Numbered from the stretch's first letter, positions 28,627-37,977 are shown. The stretch is DNA of 64,000 bases from Candidatus Streptomyces philanthi (GCA_018114805.1 CP073042.1:3534001-3598000); one strand, 5' to 3'. Notes: generated from the letters alone by a model not told the origin. Numbers and translations are program-made.

Positions 28627-28864
28627 TCCGCGACTTGGCAGGCCGCCGGCCGCCTACGGGCGCAACCCCGGCGGCCTCCTGACGAACTGACGAACTGACG
28701 ACGGTCTGACGAAAGAGGGTGACGAACGAGCGCTAAGTCGGCCACATCTGCCCGTACCGCGTCACAGAAAGTAAGAAGGTGACTACCTGTGTCGTCGGCG
28801 TCTGCCAGGGTGACTACGGTCCGGCCCCTGAGTGGGGCCGATGGCGCCCTCGCGGAGGTGTGTG

Positions 28865-30143
28865 GTGCGCTCACACTGGGGCTGGCTGCTGGCCGCGGTG
28901 CTCGCCGAGGGGCTCGTCGCCGTGGCCCAGGTCGCGTTCGGGGGCGGTGTCTTCGGCGCGCTGTTCGTCGTCGGCCCGCTGCTGGTGGCGTACCGGCTGA
29001 CCGCGTGCACCACCGCCGCGGTCGCCGGCCTGGCGGTGCTGCTCGCTGCGGCCCTGCCGCTCAGCGGCGCCGGGGCCCCGCGGCCGGCGAGCGCGGAGCA
29101 CGTCAACGACGTGCTCGCGGCGGCCGTCGGCGGGCTCAGCGCGACGCTGGTGGCCCGCGCCCGCACGCGGTCCCAATGTGCCGAGGACCGCACCCGGCGC
29201 GGCTACGCCCGGATGCGCCGCACGCACGCCCGCACCCGACGCGCCTACGCGCGCACGCGCGAGGCGTACGCCTCGACCCGACACGCGCTGCTGCGCACCC
29301 GCCGCGTGCTCGCCCACGTCCAGCGCGCCCACGCGCGTACCAAGAACGCGTGCGACGCGGCCCAGCGCGCGCACCGCGAGGCGCACCGGGCGCTGGCCAG
29401 GATGACCCGCATCGCCCAGGTCAGCCAGCAGGCCATCGTGCGCCCGCTGCCGTCGGCCATCGGCGACCTGACGCTGGCCGTACGCACCCGCTCGGCCACC
29501 GAACACGCCCTGATCGGCGGCGACCTGCACGACGCGATCCTCACCCCGACCGGGCCTCGCCTGATCGTCGGCGACGCCAAGGGACACGGCCTGGACGCGG
29601 TCCGGCTCAGCGCGGCGGTGCTGGCCGCCTTCCGGCAGACGGCGGCCGCCGAGCCCGACCTGGTCCAGCTCGCCCACACCATCGACGCCCGCATCGCGGC
29701 CGAACTCGGCCCCGAGGACTTCGTCACGCTGCTGCTGGCCGACTTCGCGCCCGGCGAGGTAAGCCTCGTCAACTGCGGTCACCCACCGCCGCTGCGCGCC
29801 GGCCGACACCTGGAGATGCTCGAACCCGCCCAACGCCTCGACGCCGTTGGGCCTCGCGCCCGGCCCGGAGCTGCAACGGGTCACCCTCGCGCCCGGGCAG
29901 CGGCTGCTGCTGTACACGGACGGCCTGGCCGAGGCCCGCGACGCCAAGGGCGACCTGTTCCCGCTCGACCACCAGGTGCACGCCGCGCTGCGCGGGCCGA
30001 CCCCGGACGCGTCGCTCGGCCGGCTGCTCGACCTGCTGTCCGCGCACGCCGGCCCGACCTCCGCCGACGACCTGACCCTCATCCTGGCCGAGCCCGCCGC
30101 ACCACCCGCCGCGCCCCGCAACCCGGCGCCGCTACCCCCGTGA
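28865..30143 (+). CDS. SpoIIE-type PP2C phosphatase with membrane domain (one frameshift)
   Basis: A membrane-bound serine phosphatase of the type that acts on anti-sigma-factor antagonists. GTG at 28865 with GGAGG six bases upstream. Two to three N-terminal helices (WGWLLAAVLAEGLVAVAQVA) are followed by a striking Arg/Ala/Thr-rich helix of about 90 residues. The PP2C domain has IGGDLHDAI, IVGDAKGHGLDAVRLSAA, VNCGHPPPLRAG, and after a break near 29848 LLLYTDGLAEARDAKGDLF and SADDLTLILAE. The metal-binding Asp residues are present. It lies beside a Ser/Thr kinase, so a kinase-phosphatase relation is possible, although the two are divergently placed. Confidence 0.82.
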
Positions 30144-31133
30144 GCCCGCCACGCCCCCGGTGGCCGAGCCCCGCGCCGGCCACCGAATGGCAGCCCTGCC
30201 CGCCGGCCTGCCCCGGCCCGCGCGGCGTGCTCGGCCCGGCGCGCGCGAGGGGTCCCGTGGCGCCCGTGGGGCGTGTCGGACCCGCGGGGCCCGTGAGGCT
30301 CTCCCGGTGGGCCGCACCCCTCTCTTTTCGGTCATGTGCGCACGGCCGCCGGCGCCCCCGCCCGTACTATCCCCGGCAGCGCTTCCCCCGCCGCCGTACC
30401 GGACCAGGTTTGCTGCCAGATGCGTTCGGCCGCCCCCACCGACGCCGGGTCCGGCCCGAACGCGGCAGGCCAAGTGCGATGGACACACCGCGAGTTGGTT
30501 GGTACGTAGAGCGACCTCCGTAGATGAGGGGAGGGGGTACGGCGAACATCGGCTGAACCGCACTCGTACCGGCGGGGGTAAGCGTGGCTGCGCGCTACAC
30601 CCGGTGCGGTACGCACGAGATCAGCCGGATGACCGATGCGGTCCGCACAGGTGGGCCCGTACCGTGATGTTCCCGCATGCTTTCAGGGCGGGCAACGGGT
30701 CAGGCACGCCCGCCACGCACCGGGCCCGTTGGATTCCCTACCGTAGAGGCCCACGTCGCCTCCGTTCCGGCGGGACTGTTGGGGGTTCTGGCATCGCCAG
30801 CCGGGACCCTCAACACACGGCCTCCGCCCGGCAGACCCTCCGCCCCCGCCTGGCAGCCCCCCGCACCCGCCTCCGTCAAGCGCGCGGCTCGCCCACCCGT
30901 CTCCGTCAGGCGGGCCCCGCTGACCCCCGACCCGGCCGCCGCGCCCCCCGCCCGCCGGCCGGCCTGCCAGCGAGCACCGACGCGCACCAGCGACCAGGGG
31001 CGGCCACGGGCGGACGACGTGACCCCTCCCGACGGTTCGGCCGCACAGTGCCCGAAGGGCACCACGCCGCCTCGGGCGGATCGCGCCGCGTGGGTGACCG
31101 GATCGCTGAGTACGCACAGCGGAGGGCGTCTCG
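30144..31133. other. 1-kb stretch without a supported gene
   Basis: Long open frames exist on both strands but are all Pro/Arg/Ala-rich shadows with no family resemblance or ribosome site. It may contain a promoter for the following membrane protein; I see no other structure. Confidence 0.45.
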
Positions 31134-31955
31134 GTGGACGGAATCGTGCCGCGAACGGGCCGCTGGAAGCGGTGGGTCACGAGCGACGCGGCCCCGGTGA
31201 GCCGGCGCACCGCGCTGACCCTGGGCGCGACGTCTCTGGTGGCCTTCGTCATACTGGGCCTGGCGGTGAGCGCGGGAACGCACCAGGGCTCGCCGGCCCG
31301 CCCCCTCACGGCCCGGCCCGACGGCCTGACGCTGGACGTGCCGGAGCCACGGGCGAGTTCCCCGCGCGGCGGTCTTCCCCGTGCTTCGGCCAGACAGCTC
31401 GCGGCAGCCGAGGAACACGCCGCCCGGGGCGCCCGGCTCTTCGTCACCATGCTCTTCGTCGCCCGGGCGAACGGCAGGCTCGAACTGGACCCCCTGTACG
31501 GCACGTTCACGCCCAACGGCCCCCCGACCCTCATCGACACCGACGGCCGGGTGTACGAGGGCGGCATGGACGACTTCCGGGAGCACAACGACCTGTTCGG
31601 CGTGGACGACGAGATCACCTACAACCGCGTCCTGGAGACCTGCCGCTCCAGCGGCCCCACCCGACTGGTGACCAAGCCCGGTCACACGCGCCCCGACCAA
31701 CTGCCGCGCTCCGTCAGCGGCGGCGTCGCCATCGCGGCGGCGCTCGGCAGCACCCTGCTCCTGGCCCGCCGCGCCCGCCTGTCCGCCACCGAACCGACGG
31801 TGCCGGCCGAGCCGGCCGAGCCGGCAATCGACACGACAACCACGCCCGTCACGGACACCACGGACACTGCTGAAGCCGTCGACCCCGCTGACCCCGCTGA
31901 CACCACCCCGACCACGGACGTCCCGGATGCTCCGGACATTCCGGGCGTCACGTAG
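31134..31955 (+). CDS. Membrane protein of unknown function
   Basis: A 273-residue protein with a GTG at 31134 preceded by GGAGG. Helix 1 is near residues 25-48 (ALTLGATSLVAFVILGLAV), then an external domain with RLFVTMLFVARANGRLELDP and DTDGRVYEGGMDDFREHNDL. Helix 2 (SVSGGVAIAAALGSTLLLAR) is near residues 203-222, and a cytoplasmic Thr/Asp/Pro-rich tail of repeating xDTTD/PADPAD units follows. No family recognised. It stands alone between long gaps, so regulation is unknown. Confidence 0.7.
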   Translation: MDGIVPRTGRWKRWVTSDAAPVSRRTALTLGATSLVAFVILGLAVSAGTHQGSPARPLTARPDGLTLDVPEPRASSPRGGLPRASARQLAAAEEHAARGARLFVTMLFVARANGRLELDPLYGTFTPNGPPTLIDTDGRVYEGGMDDFREHNDLFGVDDEITYNRVLETCRSSGPTRLVTKPGHTRPDQLPRSVSGGVAIAAALGSTLLLARRARLSATEPTVPAEPAEPAIDTTTTPVTDTTDTAEAVDPADPADTTPTTDVPDAPDIPGVT

Positions 31956-31991
31956 GCGGGCACGCCGGTCAGTCGTCGCTACGACGGTCGC

Positions 31992-32237
31992 CTAACCGGC
32001 CTGCTGGCCGTGTTCCGGCTCCGGGAGACGGAGCCCGTCGGCGTTGGCCGTCCACTCGATACCGCCACCCTCGGCGCGGAGAAAGGCGATACGTTTTCCG
32101 TCGACTTCGGGGTCGAACAGGAGATCTTCCACGCTGTGGACCGATTGCAGCACCCCGATCCGATCGGTGAACGGATCGTAGGCGCGCTCACCCGGCTGCG
32201 GACCGTGATATCCGGAGTCGGTCATTCTGATGGCCAT
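31992..32237 (-). CDS. Small conserved Streptomyces hypothetical protein
   Basis: An 81-residue protein from the ATG at 32237 (MAIRMTDSGYHGPQPGERAY), with GGGGA upstream. The layout (Y.GPxPGExAxDxxTxRxGV...R...GGxEWxxxxdxLRxP) resembles a small family often found next to Streptomyces regulators and anti-sigma-like genes. Role unknown. It overlaps the end of the gene upstream by 16 bases, so the two are probably one operon. Confidence 0.6.
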   Translation of the reverse strand: MAIRMTDSGYHGPQPGERAYDPFTDRIGVLQSVHSVEDLLFDPEVDGKRIAFLRAEGGGIEWTANADGLRLPEPEHGQQAG

Positions 32238-32704
32238 GCGTCCCCTTTCGCATTCGCGTCGTGGTCGTAAGGAGGTTCGAGTGGGTTCGCGTATCGGGAC
32301 CGGCACGGGGTCTCTATTCCCCGTTCGGGACAACGCCTCTCGAACGCCCGCTGAATTGCCAGGTGGAAACGCAGCCGCAGAAACGCTTCTTGTGTGGCCA
32401 CACCGCATTCGACCGATTCCGCGTATAGCCGCGTGCCGCGCGCTGACCAGCCGCATCGGCCACGAGACGCGGCCGGACAGGTACCACCACGCCATCCACC
32501 GCGACGCCGCCTGGCGCGGAACGCGGTCACCACCGTTCCCGGCGACGTGGAGGCCAGCTTCTTGCGCGAGAGATGCGCGCGTACGTGCGTGCTGAGCGGG
32601 TCCACGAGTTGCCATAACTCGCTCGGCGAAAGGCGCTGTTCGCTACCCGGCGGTAGTTCTTCGTCGGGGTCGCGGTCGGGTTCGCCGCGTTTCGGATTAA
32701 CCAC
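32222..32704 (-). CDS. Hypothetical protein upstream of the small conserved gene
   Basis: Frame from a start at 32704 (MVNPKRGEPDRDPDEELPPG) to 32222. The N-terminal ~55 residues are acidic and plausible (RLSPSELWQLVDPLSTHVRA), as is the C-terminal EAFLRLRFHLAIQRAFERRC. The middle (Arg/Gly/Cys-rich) looks like a shifted frame, so one compensating pair of indels is possible. The family is not recognised. Confidence 0.45.
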   Translation of the reverse strand: MVNPKRGEPDRDPDEELPPGSEQRLSPSELWQLVDPLSTHVRAHLSRKKLASTSPGTVVTAFRARRRRGGWRGGTCPAASRGRCGWSARGTRLYAESVECGVATQEAFLRLRFHLAIQRAFERRCPERGIETPCRSRYANPLEPPYDHDANAKGDAWPSE

Positions 32705-32854
32705 GGAGGGATTCCCGAACTCGACGACGTTCGTTGCGCACGTCCTCTACGGCAGAGCAAGGGCCCGGAGGGCCCCGGGCTGGCGTTTTCCGCGTTGGCT
32801 CGTATGCGACGATCTCCGCTCACGGTCACCGACAGCGATTCTTCGGGGGAGTCC

Positions 32855-33232
32855 ATGCCGCAGCGTGACGAGGACGAGTACGAGCCGGTCTTCAAGAAGA
32901 GCCCATGGGGCACAAACCGGTACGTCTACAACGCCAACAACCCCATCGGACTGGCGCTGATCGTCATCAGTTGCGTCGTGTTCGTCGTCTTCATGTACCT
33001 GATACAGGCCCGAAAGGGCCCTTTCGAGCCACCGAAGGAGACGCCCTGGAGCCCGTCGATCAACGAGAACCCGACCTATTCCTGGGACGAGCACGACCAC
33101 GACACACCGTCCGCCGACGCGACGCCTTCCACGAACGCCACGCCTCCCACGGACGTGCTGCCTTCCGACGGCGTGACACCTTCCGCTGGCCTGATGCCGC
33201 CCGGGGCCGAGTCGCCGAGCGGTGCGCCCTGA
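32855..33232 (+). CDS. Small single-pass membrane protein with Pro/Ser/Thr tail
   Basis: The start is the ATG at 32855 (MPQRDEDEYEPVFKKSPWGT) with GGGGA five bases upstream. One membrane helix (GLALIVISCVVFVVFMYLIQ) lies near residues 31-50. It is followed by an extended Thr/Pro/Ser/Asp tail with a loose TPSxDATP repeat that is probably outside the cell or disordered. Divergent from the two minus-strand genes, with a shared upstream region. No function assigned. Confidence 0.65.
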   Translation: MPQRDEDEYEPVFKKSPWGTNRYVYNANNPIGLALIVISCVVFVVFMYLIQARKGPFEPPKETPWSPSINENPTYSWDEHDHDTPSADATPSTNATPPTDVLPSDGVTPSAGLMPPGAESPSGAP

Positions 33233-33295
33233 GCGGGCGGGCCCACGGGTGAAACTCGCTGGCGGGGTGTGGTCGCGCGGTCGAACATGGCGGGC

Positions 33296-33856
33296 ATGAG
33301 CGAGCGACCCGAGCGGTGGAGTCAGGCGTCCGTCTATCCCGACACGTGGGTGGACCCCGATGACGATCCGCGCGACAACGACGGCGCCAGCCCGGACGGG
33401 GAGCTGGCGACGCTGGCGGACTTCCTGTCGGGTTACCGCCTGACCCTGCGGATGAAGTGCGAGGGCCTGGACGCGGAGCAGTTGGCCCGGCGGTCGGTTC
33501 CGCCGTCCACGATGTCGCTGCTCGGGCTGGTGCGGCACCTCGCCGAGGATGAGCGGGACTGGCGGAACTGGATCAGCGAGGGTGAGCCGCTGCCGAAGTT
33601 GTACGGCAGGCGGGACGCTGACTTCGACGAGGCCGTCGCCGACCCGGCCCAGGTCGCCGCAGCGTTCGCCGACCTGGAGTGCGAGCAGGCCGCGACCGAC
33701 GCGGCGCTGGCCCGCCACCCAGACCTCGGCGAGCGGCTGGGCAAGGACGGGATCGCCGTACGGGAGCTGTTGGTGCACCGGATCGAGGAGTACGCCCGGC
33801 ACTGCGGCCACGCGGACCTGCTGCGCGAGTGCGTCGACGGGCGGGTCGGCCAGTAG
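33296..33856 (+). CDS. DinB/DUF664-family protein
   Basis: An intact ~186-residue four-helix-bundle protein. MSERPERWSQASVYPDTWVD begins at 33296 (an ATG at 33287 is possible). Typical DUF664/DinB signatures are LATLADFLSGYRLTLRMKCE, MSLLGLVRHLAEDERDWRNW (metal-ligand His) and LLVHRIEEYARHCGHADLLR (second metal-ligand His pair). Members include mycothiol-dependent enzymes, but the substrate here is unknown. It stands alone, transcribed in the same direction as the following AhpD-like gene 230 bases away. Confidence 0.85.
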   Translation: MSERPERWSQASVYPDTWVDPDDDPRDNDGASPDGELATLADFLSGYRLTLRMKCEGLDAEQLARRSVPPSTMSLLGLVRHLAEDERDWRNWISEGEPLPKLYGRRDADFDEAVADPAQVAAAFADLECEQAATDAALARHPDLGERLGKDGIAVRELLVHRIEEYARHCGHADLLRECVDGRVGQ

Positions 33857-34084
33857 GCCCGCGCGTCCGCCGGGGTGCCCGGTTCCGCCCGCGCCAGCGA
33901 TCGGCGTCCGCCCCCGCCGGGCGGCGCCCCGCACTCACCAGGCGGTGCCCCGCATCCACCGGGCAGCGCCCCGTACCCGCTGGGCGGACCGAGTCCCGGG
34001 CCTGTGCCCGCCGCCGTGTCACGGGACGCGGGGCTGTCTCGTCCCAGGGTGTGTAAGCGACCGACGACCACGGAGGAGCACATC

Positions 34085-34603
34085 ATGGACGCGCGACTGA
34101 ACTACCTCGCCGCCCCGAGCGCCGGCAAGGCGATCAAGCACTTCATGGCGGCGGGGAAGGCGCTCAAGGAGTCGTCGTTGCCGGCCGTGACGCAGGAGCT
34201 GGTGGCGTTGCGGGTGAGTCAGATCAACGGCTGTGCGGCCTGCATCGACATGCACGTCAAGGAGGCCGCCGTGGCCGGTGAGACGCAGGTGCGGCTGCAT
34301 CTGGTGGCGGCGTGGCGGGAGGCCACGGTCTTCACCGAGGCCGAGCGCGCGGCGCTGGAGCTGGCGGAGCAGGGGACCCGGGTGGCGGACGCGGGCACCG
34401 GCGTCAGCGACGAGGTGTGTGCGCGGGCCGCCAAGCACTACGACGACGACCAGCTCACCGCCCTGGTGATGCTGGTTGCCTTCATGAACACCACGAACCG
34501 GCTGAACATCATCGCCCAGCAGCCGGCCGGCGCCTACGAGGTCGGCCTCGCCGACCGCATCAAGGCCGACCTCGCCCGGGGCGAGACGCCCAGCGCGCTG
34601 TAG
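34085..34603 (+). CDS. AhpD-like carboxymuconolactone decarboxylase-family protein
   Basis: A 172-residue protein starting MDARLNYLAAPSAGKAIKHF at 34085. The redox motif QINGCAACIDMHVKEA (CxxC with following His) and MNTTNRLNIIAQQPAGAYEV are typical of AhpD-like alkylhydroperoxidases. GGAG lies about 10 bases before the start. The ECF41 sigma factor gene follows after 59 bases. This pairing, with the sigma factor regulating the adjacent CMD gene, is characteristic of the ECF41 group, so the protein is probably the sigma factor's main target. Confidence 0.9.
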   Translation: MDARLNYLAAPSAGKAIKHFMAAGKALKESSLPAVTQELVALRVSQINGCAACIDMHVKEAAVAGETQVRLHLVAAWREATVFTEAERAALELAEQGTRVADAGTGVSDEVCARAAKHYDDDQLTALVMLVAFMNTTNRLNIIAQQPAGAYEVGLADRIKADLARGETPSAL

Positions 34604-34662
34604 GGCCGTACGAGACGACCAGCCTGACACGACCAGCCGGAACAGGTGGAGGGGAAGGCGCA

Positions 34663-35560
34663 GTGGACAAGGTCGAGGAGTTCGAGGAGCTGCGACCGCT
34701 GCTCTTCTCGATCGCGTACCGGATCCTGGGCAGCGTGAGCGAGGCCGAGGACGTCGTGCAGGAGGCGTGGCTGTGCTTCGACGGCTCGCCGACCGTGCCC
34801 ACGTCGGCCAAGGCGTTCCTCTCCACCACGGTGACCCGGATCGCGATCGACGTGCTGCGCTCGGCGCGGGTGCGGCGGGAGGAGTACGTCGGGCCGTGGT
34901 TCCCCGAGCCGCTGCTGAACGACCCGTACCAGGACCCGGAGCGCTCGGCCGAGTTGTCGGACGCGGTGTCGATGGCGGCGTTGCTGTTGCTGGAGCGGCT
35001 GAGTCCGCTGGAGCGGTCGGTGTTCGTGTTGCGGGAGGTGTTCGCCTTCGGGTTCGCCGACATCGCCGCGGCGGTCGGGCGCTCGGAGTCGGCGTGCCGG
35101 CAACTGCTCGTACGGGCGTGGCGGCACATGGCGGCCGGGCTGCCCCCGGTTCGCGGCGGACCGGCGGGAGCGGCAGGAGTTGGCCACCCGGTTCTTCGAC
35201 GCGCTGCGCGGGGGCGACGTCGCCGGGCTGCGTGACCTGCTCGCCCCCGACGTGCAGATGGTCGGCGACGGCGGTGGCAAGGCCCCGCAGCTCGCCCGGG
35301 CGGTGGCCGGCGCCGACAACGTGGCCCGGCTGCTGGGCTCGGTCATGCCGCTGCTGGCCCGGGTCGAGGTGACGTTTGAGCCGCGCGAACTCAACGGCCA
35401 GCTCGGCGCCATCTTCCGCGACCGGGACGGCAGGGTCCTCAACACGCTCGCCCTCGACTTACGGGACGGGCAGGTGCAGGCCATCCGCTCGGTCATCAAC
35501 CCGGACAAGCTCGGCCACCTCGGGCCGCTCGCGGACGTCTGGGCCATCGACGGCCAGGTC
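34663..35560 (+). CDS. ECF41-type sigma factor with SnoaL-like C-terminus (frameshifted)
   Basis: GTG at 34663 (VDKVEEFEELRPLLFSIAYR) with GGGGA upstream. Region 2 includes ILGSVSEAEDVVQEAWL and TTVTRIAIDVLRSARVRREE. Region 4 includes LSPLERSVFVLREVFAFGFA and GRSESACRQLLVRAWRHM. A frameshift near 35150 precedes the SnoaL-like domain (TRFFDALRGGDVAGLRDLLA, APDVQMVGDGGG, and the NPDKLGHLGP signature of ECF41 factors). The C-terminal domain replaces an anti-sigma factor in this group. A TTA codon in LALDLRDG (35459-35461) makes translation possibly bldA-dependent. The end is approximate because the frame stays open into the convergent gene. Confidence 0.85.
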
Positions 35561-36491
35561 AGGCGGCGTCGGCAGGGGCGCGGAAGTAGTGGCCCTGGTC
35601 GAGTTGTTCGAGCAGGCCGGGGTGGGTCGGCCGCCAACCGAGGAGGTCGCGGGTCAGGGCGCTGGAGGCGGGGGTGTGCAGGCCGAGGAAGGGACTCAGC
35701 CAGGGGAAGTGCTCGGCCGCGGCGCCGGAGGCCACCGGCGCCACCGAGGTCACCGGCAGGTCCAGGCGGCGGCCGATCGTCTCGGCGACGGCGCGGATCG
35801 GGACGCCCTCCTCGGCGACGCCGTGCAGCACCGCGCCGGCCGGGGCCGGCTCGACCGCGAGGTGGAACAGGCGTGCCACGTCGACGCGGTGCGCGGCCGG
35901 CCAGCGCTGGGAGCCGTCGCCGAGGTATCCGGAGACGCCCGTGGTACGGGCGGTGGCGATCAGGGCGGTCAGCAGGCCGGGGTCGCCGTCGCCGTGGCAG
36001 GTGGTGGCCAGCCGGAGCACGCTGGCCCGCACGCCCCGGTCGGCGAGTTCGAGCGCGGTGCGGGCGGTGGCCGACCGGTGGGCCAGCGGGGAGTCCCCGC
36101 TGGCGAGCGGGGTGTTCTCGGTCAGCACCTGCCCGGGCGCGAGGCCGGCCAGGCCGCTGGCGAGGACGAACGGCCGGGCGGAGTGGGCGAGCGCGTCGCC
36201 GAAGGCGTCGACGGCGCGGCGGTCGGCGTCGACGGCGGCCTGGTAGTCGCCGGCGAAGGCTGTGTCGTGCTTGAACGCGGGGTGGATCACGCCGTCCGCT
36301 GCGGCCGCCGCGTCCCGCAACACGTCGAGGTCGTTCAGGGTGCCGCGGACGAAGTCGACACCGGCCGCGCCGAGCGCGGCGGCCGAGGCGTCGGAGCGGG
36401 CGAGCCCGACGACCTGGTGCCCCACGGCGAGGAGTTCGGGGACAAGGGCGGAGCCGATCCAACCGGACGCGCCGGTCACGAAGATGCGCAT
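35559..36491 (-). CDS. NAD(P)-dependent epimerase/dehydratase-like SDR
   Basis: An intact 310-residue extended SDR. ATG at 36491 (MRIFVTGASGWIGSALVPEL) with the GxxGxxG NAD(P)-binding loop. LASGLAGLAPG and SATARTALELADRG are in the catalytic region, where the usual Tyr-x-x-x-Lys is weak (SATARTA), so it belongs to the atypical NmrA-like side of the family. YLGDGSQRWPAAHRVDVARL is the substrate-domain signature of this group. Divergent from a TetR regulator, with two operator-like sites between them, so the regulator probably represses this gene. Confidence 0.85.
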   Translation of the reverse strand: MRIFVTGASGWIGSALVPELLAVGHQVVGLARSDASAAALGAAGVDFVRGTLNDLDVLRDAAAAADGVIHPAFKHDTAFAGDYQAAVDADRRAVDAFGDALAHSARPFVLASGLAGLAPGQVLTENTPLASGDSPLAHRSATARTALELADRGVRASVLRLATTCHGDGDPGLLTALIATARTTGVSGYLGDGSQRWPAAHRVDVARLFHLAVEPAPAGAVLHGVAEEGVPIRAVAETIGRRLDLPVTSVAPVASGAAAEHFPWLSPFLGLHTPASSALTRDLLGWRPTHPGLLEQLDQGHYFRAPADAA

Positions 36492-36520
36492 GCCAAGAAC
36501 CCCAGACCTTGAGTGGCGAC

Positions 36521-36572
36521 TGATGTCAGCGAGTGTCATCAACGTAGCATCTGATGTCAGAGACTGTCGTCA
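36521..36572. promoter_or_regulatory. Two tandem palindromic operator-like sites
   Basis: Two 21-base imperfect palindromes (36521-36541 and 36552-36572) share TGATGTCAG at the left and TGTCxTCA at the right, 31 bases apart (about three helical turns). They lie in the 95-base gap between the SDR and TetR genes and are probably the TetR protein's own sites. Confidence 0.7.
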
Positions 36573-36586
36573 CGTAGGATCGGCGC

Positions 36587-37153
36587 ATGGGACGATGGGA
36601 GCCGGACGCGGGTGGTCGCCTGGCGCGGGCGGCGTTGGAGCTCTACGCCGAGCGGGGCTACGAACAGACCACGGTCGCCGAGATCGCGCAGCGGGCCGGC
36701 GTCACCGAGCGGACCTTCTTCCGGCACTTCGCGGACAAGCGCGAGGTGCTGTTCGGTGCGTCGGACGAGGTGTACGAGGTGCTGGCGAGCGCGGTCGGCG
36801 CGGCGCCGCCGGCGGCGCCGCCACTGCGCGCGCTGACGGCCGGGCTCGTGGCGTTGGCCGGGTTGTGTGCCGAGCGGCACGAGCACGCCCGGCAGCGGCA
36901 GGCCGTCATCGTGGCCAACGCCAGCCTCCGTGAACGTGAGTTGATCAAGCTGGCGGCGATGGCGTCAGGGCTGGCCGACGCCCTGCGCCGGCGCGGCGTC
37001 GCCGACCCGACCGCGACCCTGGCCGCCGAGGCGGGGATCGCCGCCTTCAGGGTCGGCTTCGAACAGTGGCTAGCGGGACCCGCGGAGGTCGATCCGGCGC
37101 AGGTGGTGCGGGAGGCACTGGACAAGCTGGGGGGTGTATTCGCGGGCGGTTAG
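36587..37153 (+). CDS. TetR-family repressor
   Basis: An intact 188-residue regulator. N-terminal helix-turn-helix: LARAALELYAERGYEQTTVA, EIAQRAGVTERTFFRHFADK. The C-terminal ligand domain is helical (ALTAGLVALAGLCAERHEHA). ATG at 36587. It sits divergently from the SDR gene with tandem palindromes between, a standard autoregulated arrangement in which the SDR substrate or product may be the inducer. Confidence 0.92.
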   Translation: MGRWEPDAGGRLARAALELYAERGYEQTTVAEIAQRAGVTERTFFRHFADKREVLFGASDEVYEVLASAVGAAPPAAPPLRALTAGLVALAGLCAERHEHARQRQAVIVANASLRERELIKLAAMASGLADALRRRGVADPTATLAAEAGIAAFRVGFEQWLAGPAEVDPAQVVREALDKLGGVFAGG

Positions 37154-37497
37154 ACCTCGCGACGAGTCGCCGACACCGGGCGGTCGGGCCCGCCGCCGGT
37201 CTGCCCGTCAGCCACCGACGCCCACGCCCAGCCCCGGCTGGCTCACGGTTTCCCGTGGCCGCGCCTCCGAGCCCGTACGGTCGGTCCCGGACGGTGCGTA
37301 CGCCCGATCTGGGGCTCGTACGTCCGGCCCGCGCGGCGAACGCGGACCGGTTCGCAGGGCGAATGTGGTCCGTCCGTGGAGCGCCTCGCGGTCCGGTCTT
37401 TCGGGGGCCTACGGCCGGGGTCGGGGAGGGGGGCCCGGCCGGGGCACCGGTTATGGGCTGGCCCGCGCGACGAATGTCCGCCCCCGGACGAGGCGAA
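37154..37497. other. No gene between TetR and the repeat block
   Basis: About 340 bases of low-complexity GC-rich sequence. Frames on both strands are open only because stop codons are rare at this GC content. No motif seen. Confidence 0.4.
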
Positions 37498-37645
37498 CGC
37501 GCCCGACCCGGGGGAGGGGAAGTCCGGCCCACGGGATGGGAAATCGCCCGGCCCACCGAGAGGGAAAGCCCGGCCCGACGGTCGGGGAATTGCCCGGCGC
37601 GGCGGTCGGGAATTCCCGGGTGCGGCGGGGTCGGGAAATGCGCGC
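37498..37645. repeat. Imperfect 22-25-bp tandem repeats
   Basis: Five or six degenerate units begin with GGGAA(A/T) and continue with xxCCCGGC(C/G)C, for example at 37519, 37540, 37562, 37586 and 37609. They lie at the 3' end of the HxlR gene on the opposite strand and may fold into several hairpins, so a bidirectional terminator or an expanded minisatellite is possible. Confidence 0.55.
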
Positions 37646-37647
37646 CC

Positions 37648-37977
37648 TTACGGGATGGCCTGGAGGCGCTCCATGTGGTCCTCGCCCCACTGGCCGAGCG
37701 GGGTGAGGGCCGCGAGGAGGGTGTGGCCGAAGTCGGTCAGTGAGTACTTCACCTTGGGCGGAACCTGCTGGTGGACCTCGCGGTGCACCAGGCCGCTGGC
37801 CTCCAGTTCGCGCAGGTGCAGGATGAGCATGCGCTCGCTGATGCCCTCCACCGCGCGCCGCAACTCGCCGAACCGCAGTGGCCCTTCGCCGAGCCAGAAC
37901 AGGATCAGGCCCTTCCATTTGCCGCCCATGACGTCGATCGCGGCGTCGAGACCGCAGGTGTAACCGCGCTTCTTCAT
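37648..37977 (-). CDS. HxlR-family regulator
   Basis: An intact 109-residue winged-helix protein starting MKKRGYTCGLDAAIDVMGGK at 37977. Hallmarks are CGLDAAIDVMGGKWKGLILF, LRFGELRRAVEGISERMLIL and HLRELEASGLVHREVHQQVP with the wing KVKYSLTDFGHTLLAAL. A single Cys near the N-terminus is the redox-sensing position in some HxlR/YodB proteins. Divergent from an NADP-dependent dehydrogenase gene, which it most likely represses. Confidence 0.92.
   Translation of the reverse strand: MKKRGYTCGLDAAIDVMGGKWKGLILFWLGEGPLRFGELRRAVEGISERMLILHLRELEASGLVHREVHQQVPPKVKYSLTDFGHTLLAALTPLGQWGEDHMERLQAIP

Noticed and set aside
30160..31200. 346-residue plus-strand frame
   Set aside because: Proline/arginine-rich, no recognisable motif, no start context. 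Treated as non-coding.
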